64,000 bases of DNA from Myxocyprinus asiaticus (GCF_019703515.2 NC_059346.1:56680001-56744000), one strand, 5' to 3'; positions 43,262 through 55,858 are shown, counted from the stretch's first letter. Made by a program: numbers and translations. Notes: a model not told the origin generated them from the letters alone.

Positions 43262-44576
43262 GAATCCAGTAAACATTGTTTCTAACCGAATAGCCACATA
43301 TGTTAATGGACACAAGGTAAAAACAGCAGCCGAAAACGCAGTTCTTGTGGATGAGTTTGCATTGACTCACAAAGGTAATAGTGACTATAATCACAGGGAA
43401 TTTTGCAAATATGAGGATGGAGGTAGGTCAACTTCACCAAAGGTAGATCAGAGTCGAAAAATAGATCCAAACTCTACCTGTAACTACTGTCTGGTAAAAA
43501 AGGGGCATTGGAAGAAAGAATGTCCAGTGCTTAAAGGTAAGCATAAGTCTGCTACTGCAAGACTGGTAGTTCTTGTTTCCCAGTCTGTGTGTAGTCATGT
43601 AAGTATATCTGCAGGCATTTCTGGTGAAAAATCGTCAGCTGTTGTTACGGCTGAGATCGCTGAGGGTCAGTGTAATGCTGACCAATCAGTGTCACATCGA
43701 GACTATGGTCCTTTCATCACAATGGGGTTTGTTTCCATGGTGAATTGTTCTAACAAAGTACCTGTTAGAATATTGTGTGATACGGGGTCCTCAGAATTCT
43801 TTATATTGAGTCAAAATTACCTTTCTCTTCTGATTCGAGTGCAGGGAGTAGTGTTTTGATCCAAGGGATAGGGTTCAAATTATTTTCTGAATCCAATCAT
43901 AAAATTCAATTAGAATCAGATCTCGTGCAGGGAGAAATTGAGATTGCACTATGACTTTCTTTACCTTAAAAAGTAGACCGTATTTTGGGAAATTATTTGG
44001 CCGGAGGATGCGTGTGGTGTCCCACCCCCTCCTGTTGTCAAAACGATCCAATTTCTCTCAACTGAGACTGATAAGAGTGTGCAAGACTTTCCAGACATGT
44101 TTGTATCTTGCGCTGTAACTCGTGCCAGGAACCATGCATCAGGAGATGCAAATTTAAATGAGCAAGAAACATCTCTTGTTAAACCGGCGAGTATGCCCGC
44201 TCTTCCTCCATCGATCTCCCGTAGTGAGCTAATTTCAGGTCAGGAACAAGATGCAGGTTTGGCAAAGTTGTTTGCTGAAATTAGGCCTAACGAAGATCTA
44301 GATAGCGTTGCTAGTGGCTGTTTCATGCAAGATGGAGTTTTGGTTCGTAAATGGTCGGCATGTAATGACAGTGCCGTGGGTGAACCCGTGTTTCAGATAG
44401 ACATACCAGCTGACTTGCATGACTTGGTATTACAAACTGCTCATGGTGATGTAGCCGGACATATAGGGCTTAAGAAAACTTATGAAAGAGTGATACGCTA
44501 TTTCTTTTGGCCTCGCTTAAAGAGAGGTGTGGCTAGTTTTCTTAAAACATGTCATACCTGTCAACTAACTGACTGA
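43262..44576 (+). pseudogene. Gmr1-like gypsy remnant: gag end, protease, integrase zinc domain
   Basis: From ~43262 the frame reads NRIATYVNGHKVKTAAENAV, the end of a fish gypsy Gag, then a zinc knuckle CNYCLVKKGHWKKEC (43479-43523) and a protease with LCDTGSSEFFI (Asp at 43779). It stops at 43857-43859. After a frameshifted stretch a second open part (44079-44576) begins FPDMFVSCAVTRA and ends with an HHCC zinc-binding integrase N-domain (HGDVAGHIGLKKTYERVIRY then CHTCQ). No reverse transcriptase lies between protease and integrase, which is the PR-IN-RT order of Gmr1-like elements. The catalytic core and RT are lost after 44576. Confidence 0.75.
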
Positions 44577-45312
44577 AAATGACTCTTTTAATGTTTTTAT
44601 ATAACAATTTTATTTATTTATTTTTAAGCACTGCTGTTACTTAAAAAACTTAAAGCACTGTGTACTTATTACTCTATTTTATTACTAGCTCTTAAATAAT
44701 TACTTTAAAAACTTGAGGCAATATTTAGGAGAAAAACTTGAAGGCTATATTTACATAAATATTATTCTTTTTAAATAAAGGAGTGTTTTAATTGCATATT
44801 TGTTTATTTATTTTTCAGTTGGGGTGCCATGGGGAAGAAATAAAACACTATAAAGGGGTGCCATAGTTTAAAAAAGTTTGGGACCCACTGCAGTACAGTA
44901 CAGGCTCTGCAGTAAATGAATCATTCACATACATGTTTTTTTTTTTTTTTTTTACATTTTGTAAAGTCAGTATTGATTTTTGGATTTTTCTTAGGAATCG
45001 CGAGGTTTCAGAGGAAAATATTCAAAAAAACTGAAGCTGGACAAGGCCTGTTTTCTGAACCGTGTTGGTGTAAACACTGCAGGCCAAGCCGTTTTGGAGT
45101 GCTTGAAAAAAGGACGAGAATAGAATATTTAGCTGATATTGAATTTAATATAATAAATTAAATTACAATAATATTTGAATAGACTTTTAAGTGTAACCCA
45201 TGGGAGTTTTGCCAAACATTCATACATAACACATGTAGGGCTATCTAACACAAATTGATCTTAAAAAAGATATGATGTAAAATCGTAAAAGTAGCTGTTT
45301 TTATGACAATTA
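44577..45312. other. Non-coding
   Basis: AT-rich. The word AAAAAGTTTGGGACCCACTGCAG at 44872-44894 looks like a hAT terminal end (inverse of CAGTGG...CCAAACTTTTT), but no partner was found. No gene. Confidence 0.4.
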
Positions 45313-46085
45313 GAAAATAATGCAAGAATATCGTTGGCCACTTATCAAACAGAACATGTTACAAATGATAAATATATTAAATGTGTTCATGAGTACTCTC
45401 ACTCGCCTGCGTTTTAATCACTCACACCTGCAGCTCATCTTCACCTCGTTTGGACACGCACTTAAGCCGCACTCTCACCCTCAGTCAGCATTTAGCCTTA
45501 TTGTAGGCATCATGGACACTCCCTCGGCTCTGACAATGTGACTTTCAACATCTCTCCAATTTGCCTACCTGTGCTTCAACGCCTTGTTCAGTTTCTCAAG
45601 ATGAGTGACTTTGTGTATACTGAATGTATGGCATGCTGGCTTTACTAGCATTTGCCCCATTTGTGTGTTGATTAACTGCTTGCTCTTACAAGATTAACGA
45701 CTAACACGAAGCCTGAGTGATTCCTACATATTGATATTTATGAATGACTCCTTGCCCGGGTGTTACTTCCTGGTTCCACTTCACCCCGCTGTGTCTATGC
45801 TGGATATGTGATTGTTTATATTGTGTGACCCTCAAGCCTTGGAATTTATACTTTTCTCCCTGTTGAAAGAAGTAACTCCCTTTTATGCCAGCTTTAAGCT
45901 TAAGTTCTGTTTTCGGCAAGTGCCATGTTTTGTTTCCTGTTATGGATCTGTGCCTACTACCATTGCCCTGTGTTTGACCTATTGTCAGACTTTATTCCTA
46001 TCCTGTGATTTCCCTGTATACACTAATTACCTGTTTCTTAAATAAACTCCCGCATTTGGGTTCATTACAACTCCTGCGTTGGTGT
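45313..46085 (+). repeat. LTR-like remnant
   Basis: The right end has CTTAAATAAACTCCCGCATT then GGGTTCATTACAACTCCTGC, a poly(A) signal followed by a U5-like stretch, as in fish gypsy LTRs. The upstream C/T-rich sequence (45400-45560) fits U3. The start and target duplication are not defined. The ORFs on both strands have no domain. Confidence 0.35.
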
Positions 46086-46215
46086 TAAGGCGTTCATTTG
46101 TGTGCTTGTCTGACTTTTTTTTTTTTTTTTTTTTTTTTTAATAAATGCAATATTTTGTCTAACATGTTTAATAAAACTGTGGCTTGTTTTGTGTACAGTA
46201 ATTTCAAGTAGATTG

Positions 46216-46999
46216 TAACGCGCTCCAAAAAAGTTAAGACCGGCAACTTCAGACTAATAAAAATTTGACGAGTTGAAATGAGGCGACGGCAATCGTGTCA
46301 TGGTATACAAGGAGCCTCCAAAAACCGCCCAATCCTTCAAGAGCAAGGGATCATTTGAGTCTTGTCAATTTGCCAACAGCTGCTTCAGCAAATAATCCAG
46401 CACTTTGAGACCAATGTTCCCAAAAGTCAAATTGGATGGATTTTGGGCATTTCAGCCTCTACAGTGCGAAATATAATTAAGATTCAAGGAATTGGTCATA
46501 TCTCTGTGCATAAAGGGCAAGACAAAAACCACTTCTGAATGAGTGTGATCGCTGATCACTCAGACATCACTGTCTTAAACATCATTTTGTAATGGATCTC
46601 ATGAACATAGGCTTGATTACTTTAGTAAACCTTTTGTTAGTCGTCAACACTCCCTGTTGCATCAACAGATGGAAGTTAAGACTTTACATAGTAAAGGAGA
46701 AGCCCCACATCAACACTGTCCAGAAGCACTGCCAACTTCTCTGGGCTCTCTCATCTTTGTGTGTGTTTTGGTCTGACGAAATCAACACTTCAAAAAGGTT
46801 TTTGGAAATAAAACCGCTGTCATGTTATCCAGGCCAAGGAGGAAAAGGACCATCCAAGTTGTTGTTAGTGTCCGGTCCAAAAGCCAGTGTCTGTATGGGT
46901 CAGGGGTGTGTTAGTGCCCATGGCCTGAGTACTTCACACATCAGTGAGAACACCATGAATGCAGACTGATATGTATACATTTTGGAGCAACCTGTACTT
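46216..46999 (+). pseudogene. Tc1-like transposase, heavily degraded, 3' part lost
   Basis: Reading across frames: an N-terminal helix-turn-helix region (VPKSQIGWILGISASTVRNI), then ISVHKGQDK, ADHSDITVLNII, and in the open part 46592-46969 LRLYIVKEKPHINTVQKHCQ, LCVFWSDEIN with the first catalytic Asp, and GCVSAHGLSTSHI. It ends at LEQPVL before the second Asp. Order and spacing fit a Tc1-type transposase of a family different from the two other Tc1 families here. No TIRs found. Confidence 0.7.
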
Positions 47000-48791
47000 A
47001 TAGTAACTGTATAGTTTGGCCGGCATTGGCAGAAAACTGCACGTGAGTCGTTAACGCAACAAAGTCATAAATCGTATGGTTCCGGGATTTAAAAAAAACA
47101 TTTAACTGAACCGGTTCTTTGTTCCAGGGTTCCTGCAGGTCCTTTTTAAAAGTCTTAAATTTTAGAAAGCTGAATTTAAGACATTTTAAGGTCATAAGTT
47201 GTAAATATCTTAAATGGTATAACAAAAGTCTTATTTAAATAGGTCTTAAATTTGGGATTGTAACGACCAGAATGGCGATATGGCCCTAATGTGGGTTTTT
47301 TATTTTAAAAGGCTGCGATTTAATTTTAATAAATGAATCATACATGTGCTGCAGTCTTCAAAGTGAAAAGCACACATTAACTCAAGATTCAATGTTTCCA
47401 GCGGCTTAAGAGCGTTTCGCAATCAATGAATACCGGACATTTGTGGCAAGCGATCGTTGATGAATAATGACAATGTTTACTTTGAAGTGTTTATATTGTA
47501 ATACCTTGTAGATGAATGTAAGGGTGCATATTTGATTTACCTTGCCTGTTTGAATGAGAACCTGGAAGCAGTGAAGTGTAAACATTTCAAAATATGAGTC
47601 CCCAGTGTATTACATGCTTTTTTTTAATTAAGTCCTGTGTGGGTTTTTTTTTTTTTTTTTTTTTCTTTTCTGGTTTTGTATTTTGGTTGCACAATCTGTT
47701 ATTAGGAAGGAAATACTAAGAACATTGTTTAACACATTCAATATATTGATTTTTAAAAACTAGTCATAAGGTTAAAGTTATTTTATTGTCATTTGCACAG
47801 ATCACACATGGTAGAAACTAAGCATTAAAATAATTAGTTTTTGCTGTTCTTTCAACATTATTGCATTAGCAAAATCCAATATCGATTGAACACTAATTCA
47901 TATAATTTGATATATTGGTTTATGTACCAGTATATCAAATATGAGATGTATAGAAAACATGTCTTCGGTATTTTAAACTTTTACTCTGTTTTGTTAAGCA
48001 GTGTTACAAGTTCTAAAGCCTTTTTTAATTAAAAGAATCTGTGATTATGTGATTTTATTTTGAGATTATGTGGGTTTGTTCTGTACGGGCATACAGTATT
48101 AATTATATTTCCCATCTTAAATTTGATTTTAAACTATTCAGCAACCTTGTTCTCAGTCCTTTGGCTTGCTCACTGGGGTTTTAGGTGTTATTCTCAAAGC
48201 TGTTCTGGAACTTTTTTTCTTTTTTTTTTTTTCCTAAACTGAATATGCAGCTAACAACAACAATGACAACAACAACAAAAAAAAAAAATATATATATATA
48301 TATATATGCCATACATTTAAGAGGTGAAATATGGCTAATGCGAGTTTAATGGAAGACCCTTTAGTTTTTTATATTAATACAATTCTGCTTCATACAATGC
48401 AAGTAAACTTGGTTTAGGTTATAATAGTACACCTACAATAAGACAGTAAACTAAAAATATAAATTAGGATTCAATGATTGGGCATGCCACAATTATTACA
48501 TCACCTGATCGCCTTTTTGATTTAACAGTGATTATTTGAGAACCAAGCGACTAAAGAAATGCCAATCATGAACTCTCTTTTTTTTTTTTTTTTTTTTTTT
48601 TCTTCTCAGTCTCATTTTCTGGTGCAACAGTGCATTATAATGATGTCTGCTTTGTGAATGAATCTTTTTAACCCGGTTCTTTTCAGTGAACGAGTTGAAC
48701 AATTCAACAAATTGTACTGTATCATTTGAAACTGTTTGCATTTCAAATCCACACTGATCCATAAGTTACTCCATCTTAACCTGTCTCTTGG
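47000..48791. other. Non-coding with a dispersed 'CAGGGTTCCTGCAGGTCC' repeat
   Basis: 47127-47265 carries CAGGGTTCCTGCAGGTCCTT and several AGTCTTAAATTT words, a common fish repeat (probably a hAT-type end). Poly(T) at 47645-47664 and 48581-48602, and (AT)n at 48287-48307. No gene. Confidence 0.5.
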
Positions 48792-49615
48792 CATTGGCGG
48801 AACTATGGGGTGGCCAGTGGTGGCCATGGCCACCCCATTGGTAACCCCACTCACAGCTGCACCTCTCCGTCCCGGGTGTCACTGCATGCATTCCCCTCCG
48901 TTTTTGTATCCACATGCCTCCGACAATGAGGACCACACTCCCTCCGCCATCCAACTAAATTTCTTGGCCACCACAGAGTGATCGCTGGTCCCAACCCGGC
49001 CACCGCTGTGAAAGTCATGGCTCCTCCCATCTCTTAGACGTTTCTGACACTGATTCGAAATGAGCCGATAACTGGGAGTAATATGATCCTACAACTGGTG
49101 ATATCTGCTCTTCTTTGCAATGAACTTCAACTAGTTCACAGATCTGACTGAACACCCCAGTCACAACAGTTCTCGATAGTAATTTTCTTTAACAATAAAG
49201 AATGTACTAGAAATGTGCATTCAACTAGTTTAATTAAACAGCATTTTTATTAAAATATACAAATGTTTCAGTCGAGATGTAAATGAGATTTACTATTGAG
49301 GATTGTGCATGCAGATTATATTAAATTATTATGAGCTGTATTATGGTTTTTCTGTTTAAAAAAAAAAAAAAAAAAGGCGAGTTGATTTTGTTCTCCATTC
49401 TTGCGATTGCAAAATTCTGGAGAGACAGAAGTTTGTTTGGACTTTACTGGGAAGGAAATTTCGAAACTGGACCTCGTTCAATGTTAATTAAATAGCCCTT
49501 TCCTATTTGAAATTTAGTTTACTTTTTGCATTTCATAATTCTTTCTGTACATATACTTTTTAGTGTGTCCCCCGCCTCTGGTCACCCCATTAAAACATTC
49601 CTGGAGGCACTACTG
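48792..49615. mobile_element. hAT-like non-autonomous element
   Basis: Left end CATTGGCGGAACTATGGGGTGG and right end, read inward on the minus strand, CAGTAGTGCCTCCAGG are diverged versions of CAGTGGCG-type hAT termini. GGGGTGGCC (48807-) and GGGGTGACC (inverted, ~49585) match further in. No clear 8-bp duplication. A poly(A) run at 49358-49375. No transposase. Confidence 0.4.
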
Positions 49616-49809
49616 CTCAAAAAAATTAAATAAATAAATGGGTGCCTTTTTTGAATCATGTAATTTAACACTTGATTCAGGCTCTGTTTACTCCACCTTC
49701 TGAAAGTTTAGGTTGATTCCACTAAGTAGCAATATTTTGTCCTCTGTCACCTAAGAAGTTATTGAACTGTAACTGACCCTAACTTCTGACTAGGCAAAGT
49801 GTCCTATTT

Positions 49810-51189
49810 AGAGTCTCCAAGTGTCCTTTTGGAGTTTCCAAGTACCCAAGTACTAAAACACACTTTTAAAAAGTACGTTATTCCAAAAATTCTACTTTTA
49901 CTACACATGGCAATAGTCCTTTTCTGGATTTTCGTCCAGGTTTCATCTTTGTCATTTTGCATATTACTTGCTTTGTGTCCCAGAGAGAAATGAGACCGAA
50001 TTGCAGTCTGTGTTTTAAACAATCAGTTCTATGGTTAAATGTCAACATTTGAATATACTGTATAACATACCACCTCTTATTAGTCTGCTGCTGGTGGAGA
50101 ATAAAGCTATTAACCACAGTGATGTCCAGCGAATGAAAGACACGTCTTGTACGATTTCTTCGTTTTGTGCAGGACATTGTAATACCCAGTGAGGGCGTCT
50201 GAAAGGTCCACAACAAACGCATGGGAGGTGTACTCTTTGATTTTTGGAATTGGGATTTGGAGCGTCCTCCATTCACCATAGTGATTTCTGCAATGTCTGG
50301 AGACAATCATCACTGTAGGCCTTGTGCATGGTTGAACACATTACAACATCCATTGTGTCCATCCATTTGACAAAGAGGAGATTACCGTTTCTTGTTTATT
50401 TTTTGGCTTTTGGAAAGCCATGCCGGTTAGGACATATAGTGAAACATGCCATTTGTGTTTTTGTCCAGTAAATTCACAAAGACTTGGGGTGGTATAGAAA
50501 TTGTCCCCAAAAACCTGATTGCCTTTGCCTAACAACGGAGTGTCCAGCAGACTCCCCACCAAATCGTAAGTGGGGAACTTTTACTCTTGTGCACAAATAA
50601 GTTCAGGTGTACCTACAGATAGAATCAGCAAAGACAAAGAGTTTATAGCCTTACTTATTGGGCTTGTCCTTCATGAACTGCTTGAGACCTATGCATGCTT
50701 TTGAAGCCACCATCCTTTCATTTACTGACTGCTGTCGGTTTGGTTGTAAGCACTTCAGATACACAACCAGGATGTCTTTTAACCGTATGTTCCTTTTTTC
50801 CATGTGTTCTGCAGATCCTCTTCCAGGTTGCTGAGATTGAGATTCTGGGATATGGCTTGAAATCTGGACATGGGCATCACTGATTGTGGGTGTAGCATGT
50901 TATACATAGCTTTCCTCGCCCAGTAATAGTCAATGTACTTCGTCTTTAGGAGACCCATGTAGAGAACCAGAGCAAAATATGCATAAAACTCATGCACTGT
51001 CAGGCAAACCCAGAGAAAATTCTTCCTAAATGCAGATCTTATTGCTGCATAGCTATTGGTATTTTTAACAGAGTTTGAAAAAGAAAAAAGAAACACGGGA
51101 ACAATTGCAGCAGTGAATATGTCCTGTCCATTGCATGTCATGATCGTGTGTTCCGTTTGGTTGGAAAGGTGGCTGCACGGGACCCTCAT
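49810..51189 (-). pseudogene. piggyBac-like transposase pseudogene
   Basis: Minus-strand coding in several frames. 50779-51189 reads FYAYFALVLYMGLLKTKYID then SVMPMSRFQAISQNLNL, the N-terminal part of the DDE_Tnp_1_7 (piggyBac) core. About 50620-50720 gives NERMVASKACIGLKQFM and GYKLFVFADS, around the first catalytic Asp (here Asn). 50341-50562 has QVFGDNFYTTPSL with the second Asp. 50110-50313 has VVDLSDALTGYYNVLHKT with the third. The tail near 49900 retains cysteines of a terminal zinc region. Numerous stops and frameshifts. Possibly a domesticated-type gene relic, but decay argues for a dead transposon. TTAA ends not located. Confidence 0.82.
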
Positions 51190-52694
51190 CCTCTGTCATA
51201 CTTTTTGTGTCTCGCTAGCAGATCCTGTTGTCCTCCCATGTTGAATGAGACCTTTCTCTGCCCTGCCTGCTAAAGGTGTGAGGCCTGTTTGTGCTGGAGG
51301 CTCATCAGTCAAATTTTGGATGTAACCCTATGCACACTTGGTTAATTTGCACTAAGATACAGTATATTACATGATAAAATTCAAATATAGATATACTCAT
51401 GATCATTACAATATTATTCATGCCTGTATACTGGCAGCCTGTTCTACACGTTGTGGCAGGAAAACATTAAGTAAAACTTAGAAAAGCTATAGCACATATA
51501 AAAACAGACCACAGTAGTTTGGCAAGAACAAACGTTATAATTTATAAACTTATCAAAATCAGGGTCCTCTTCCCTGAGAGACACATCAAAAGCAGAACTT
51601 TTTTTTTGTTTTTGTTTTTTTTGTCCACCGTGCAGAATAAGAGCTTCCCCTCATCTGCCTACTAATGAAATGTGGAGTTTTTGAAGCAGGGGTGAGTGTG
51701 GGCATCCTGAAGGTCTGAGGCATCTGTGTTTGGTTCCATTGAATTTGGGCTGTAACACAAAGCAAACAAAACGGTTTTTTATGGACACCCCTGGTTATTT
51801 GCACCCTTGGTTATCAAACTTTACAATTAATAATACCCATCACAAAATCACAATTCTTACAAAAACAATAAAGATTCAATAAATATAACTCCTGTCACTG
51901 CCTAATTTATCATCACTTTTGCGATCAAGTTCATCTAAGATCACTTATACACCAAAGAACTTCTTTTGCAGTCTGTTCCCAGATGCCATTTTAAATGAAA
52001 CCGTAAGAAAATTTTAATCTACCATTAATTTCTTGTCACATGTGCTTGCTTCGCTATGTGCTCCACTAAACACATATGTAAAGCTATGCTATTTGTGATG
52101 TGATCCCTCCCACCTTCCCAACTGATTCAACAAATATCAGATAATTTGGAGATCATGCTTTTTTTTTTTTTTCCTGTTGGATCACATATTTTGGACATCT
52201 GCAATATAATGGTTGAGTACTGACCCATGCAAACTCACAAAAAGGGGAACTTGTCTCATTTGTGGCTACATGTGGTTTACAGAAGCAGGGACCGGAGCAG
52301 AAATGAGATGTTTGTTTATCTTTTATAACAAAGATAATATTTTGTGATTCTTGTGATGATCATTCAAATTGTTGTTACAGCAACAAAGAAAACTGATAAG
52401 TCACATTTCTGAGAATAAACACTTTTGTTTGATATATTTTTTGGTCTGTGTAATATGAAAAACATTCATTTTCATATTCCTATATTGTCACCACGTGGTG
52501 GGGCTTATTTGAGACAAGGAGGTTTTTAGGCTTTATCTAGTTACTTTATGCAACATTAAAAGCAAAAGTGATGTTCTGTGAAAAGTTGTGATTGTAAGCT
52601 TTAAAATGGTACCATATATGACTAGCTTATATACCCTGAGACTTTGAACATTTTAGATGTTAATATTATGATGCACCTCTGGCCTAGCTTAAGC
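51190..52694. other. Non-coding, no feature recognised
   Basis: AT-rich, with a T-run at 51600-51620 and 52160-52172. The CACCACGTGG word at 52490 is an E-box-like palindrome with no context. No gene. Confidence 0.5.
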
Positions 52695-52960
52695 TGAACT
52701 TTTGGCCCTGTCCCACTTGATGTGGACTTGTGGTCTTGTGGCCTTAATTTGCATGTCCCCGTGAAGTCCACAAGACCATAGGGTGTCCCATTTGACATTT
52801 TAGCACTCAGAAGTGTGCTCACGAGTGCCTCCTTTGCAGCCTCTGTGCACCCTTCGGCTGAGCCTGCAGCGGTGCGAGCTCCTAGCAGACTACTACCCAA
52901 CAGTCCCTGCTCCCGATCCTCATGACCGGTCAGTTTCCGTGCTGATGGAAAAGACATGGC
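52695..52960. repeat. Possible Harbinger/ISL2EU-like repeat fragment
   Basis: Starts TTTTGGCCCTGTCCCACTTG and includes ACTTGTGGTCTTGTGGCCTT and the inverted GTCCACAAGACCATAGGGTG. The opening resembles fish elements beginning GGGCCCTGTCCCA. Only one end found, no coding. Confidence 0.3.
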
Positions 52961-54265
52961 AGATGAGGTGATGTCAATTGCAGATTAAATATTGATTTTA
53001 GTAATTTTTTTTTTTCTTCTAATAAATACATTTGATTGATAGTCTCATTGCTTCTGAAAACATCATTTTGTCATCACCATTGCGGTCATTAAAGCCCCCT
53101 TCCACATACATTTTTAATAAAACTGACGGGAAGGCCCAGGAATGGAGGGTACAGGAGTCCAAAATTGTTCAGTTCCCAGTGCAGTTTATTGTGCAACCTG
53201 ATGATAATAATAAACAAAACTAATATATAAATAATAAAAAAACAGCAGCAACAATGTTGTAACAGTAATGCTTAAACGGCACAGCTGTTACTAACATAGT
53301 TTCTGTTACTTTAACCAATACTCCCTAAACAAGCACTCCATACTACTGCCATACTACTCTTACTATTTCTGCCACAGACAGATATGGCAGAAATAGTACG
53401 GGTAGTATGCAATTCTGTACTCAGCCACTCTCCTTTTATAATAAGGCCTACCGGACATAATGTAAATTTCCGGGGTAAATGCGTGGGAATTTTTTCTTAT
53501 AAAAGAACCCAACCCCTGGGGACAACTATTTTGACAGGCTGTGGTCGGTGCGTTTGCAGATCAGTAAGTAAACATTTCGCTCTTCCACTTTTCCTGAAAA
53601 TATACATGGATAGATCACTCTTTACTCAAACATTTCCCATGATCAATAACAATGTCAGCAGCACACCAAAACCAGTAGCTATGTATCAACAGGTTGTTTA
53701 CTTGGTCACACATTCATTTGATTAATGTCTGAAATACAAATAAACCCGATGGGATAACACAGCACGACACTAACATGATAATTCTCTTTCTAGGGAGATA
53801 GGATTCATGTGGGGACACCTGTAACACCTAATGAACACTCATACATTTTCCAATAAACATTTTCAACATTAGTCAATGTTTCAAGCATCTTTCCTTAAGC
53901 GTAAACAGCGCAGCAGGGATAAAGAATAATAGTCTTTGTTTACATATGTAAATAATTCATACATAGTGATGGAGATTCAGCTCCGTTCATTCCCTTTCCT
54001 ACACCATAATTCTCATAAGACTCCTCCCAGTCTGCACCACCTAAAGAAGCTACAGGTTCACCTCCAAGCTCCAAACTGCCTCATTTCACAACGTATCTGA
54101 AAGACACCTGCCTCAATTGGGCAAGATTAGATAAAAGCCCAAGCATGCAGTGGCTCTTGTGAAGCCCATGTTAAAATGTCCTCTGCTTTTTGACAAACTT
54201 ATGCATCTCTGCCAGCTGCAGAGCTCCCAAAAAGAAATAAACTCACAAAGATTGCTCTTACATAA
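52961..54265. other. Non-coding, includes a short hairpin
   Basis: No gene. See the hairpin at 53350-53409. The 113-codon ORF at 53384-53725 begins in its right arm and shows no domain. Confidence 0.5.
53350..53409. repeat. Near-perfect hairpin, 25-bp arms
   Basis: CATACTAC..TACTATTTCTGCCA (53350-53374) pairs with TGGCAGAAATAGTA..GGTAGTATG (53385-53409), 23 of 25 positions, around a 10-base loop CAGACAGATA. Could be a recombined palindrome or a miRNA-like fold. No target duplication. Confidence 0.75.
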
Positions 54266-55235
54266 TACACTGATGAGCCAAAACATTATGTCTACCTGCC
54301 TAATAGGCTTTTGGTCATCTGCATGCCGGCAAAACAGCACTGACCTGCCGAGGCATGGACTCTACAAGACCCCTGAAGGTGTCCTGTAGTATCTAGCACA
54401 AAGACATTAACACCAGATCCTTCAAGTCCTGTAAGTTGCGAGATGGAGCCACTGTGGATCGGACTTGTTGGTCCAGCAAATCCCAAAGGTGCTCATTCGG
54501 ATTGAGATCTGGGGAATTTGGAGGCTAGGGCAACACCTTGAACTCTTCATCATGTTCTTCAAACCATTCACGTACAATCTGTGCAGTGTGGGAGGGCGCA
54601 TTATCCTGCTGAAAGAGGCCACTGCCATCAGGGAATACCATTGCCATGAAGGGGTGTACCTGGTCTGCAACAATGTTTAGGTAGGTGGCTTGTGTCAAAT
54701 TGATGTCCACATGAATTGCCGGACCCAGGGTTTCCCAGTAGAACATTGCCAAGACTCCCTCCACCGGCTTGTCGTCTTCCCACAGTGCATCCTGGTGCCA
54801 TCACTTCCCCAGGTAAATGGTGCACATGTACATGGCCGTCCATGTGATGTCAAAGAAAACGAGACTCGTCGGATCAGGCGACCTTCCTCCACTGCTCCAA
54901 GGTCCAGTTCCAATGCTCGCGTACCCATTGTGGGCGCTTTTGATGGTGGACAGGGGTCATCATGGGCACTCTGACTGGTCTGTGGCTATGCAGCCCCATA
55001 CGCAGGAGGGTGTGATGCACAGTGTGTTGTGACACATTCCTCCCGTAACCATCATTAAAATTTTCTGTGACTTGTGCCACAGTAGACCTTCTGTTGGTTC
55101 AGACCAGATGGGATAGCCTTCATTGCTCTTGTGCATGGATGAGCCTTGGGCGCCCAACACCCTGCCATTAGGTACTCACCAATGCTGACTGGGAGCATCC
55201 CACAAGCCTTGCCATTTCAGAGATGATCTGACCCA
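54266..55235 (-). pseudogene. Tc1 element of the CACTGATGAGCC family, 5' part lost
   Basis: The left TIR (TA at 54266-54267 then CACTGATGAGCCAAAACATT) is intact, but the other terminus and the transposase N-terminus are missing beyond ~55235. On the minus strand, frames give VAQVTENFNDGYGRNVSQHT, WNWTLEQWRKVA region, FPDGSGLFQQDNAPSHTAQI with the second catalytic Asp, and SPQIPQ/SPDLNPNEHLWDLL with the Glu retained. It corresponds to 34179-35352, is better preserved in the core but truncated. Stops and frameshifts inactivate it. Confidence 0.85.
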
Positions 55236-55353
55236 GTGCTGTAGCACCCCCTTTTGGCAATGCAGCCCACCCTGTTAAATGCTGTCAAAACAATTTATGC
55301 AAAGTAAATGTCACTTCACGTGACACATCCAAGCTATTCCAATGTCACTGATT

Positions 55354-55821
55354 GGACAATCTGATCTTTTTTTAATATATATATCCCCCTTTCTCCCAAT
55401 TTGGAATGCCCAATTCCCACTACTTAGTAGGTCCTCGTGGTGGTGCGGTTACTAACCTCAATCCAGGTGGTGGAGGACAAGTCTCAGTTGACTCCGCTTC
55501 TGAGACCGCCAATTTGTGCATCTTATCATGTGGCTCGTTGTGCATGACACCGTGGAGACTCCGCATGTGGAGGCTCATGCTACTCTCCGCTATCCACGCA
55601 CAACTTACCACGCTCCCCACTGAGAGCAATAACCACCAATCGCGACCACGAGGAGGTTACCCCATGTGACTCTACCCTCCCTAGCAACCGGGCCAATTTG
55701 GTTGCTTAGGAGACCTGGCTGGAGTCACTCAGCATGCCCTGGATTCGAATTCGTGACTTCAGGGGTGGTAGTCAGCGTCAATACTCGCTGAGCTACCCAG
55801 GCCCCCGGACAATCCGATCTT
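55354..55821 (-). mobile_element. tRNA-derived SINE, copy 3, full length with 15-bp TSD
   Basis: GGACAATCTGATCTT (55354-55368) and GGACAATCCGATCTT (55807-55821) flank the element: a target duplication with one mismatch, as made by LINE-driven insertion. On the minus strand it starts GGGGGCCTGGGTAGCTCAGC. The B box (inverse of GGATTCGAATTCG, ~55741-55753) and A box (~55785-55800) are intact, and the body equals copies 1 and 2. The 3' tail is AT-rich (ATATATATTAAA inverse, 55369-55384). Confidence 0.88.
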
Positions 55822-55858
55822 ACATTGAAAGACATTTGCTTCTATCTGATCGATCAGA

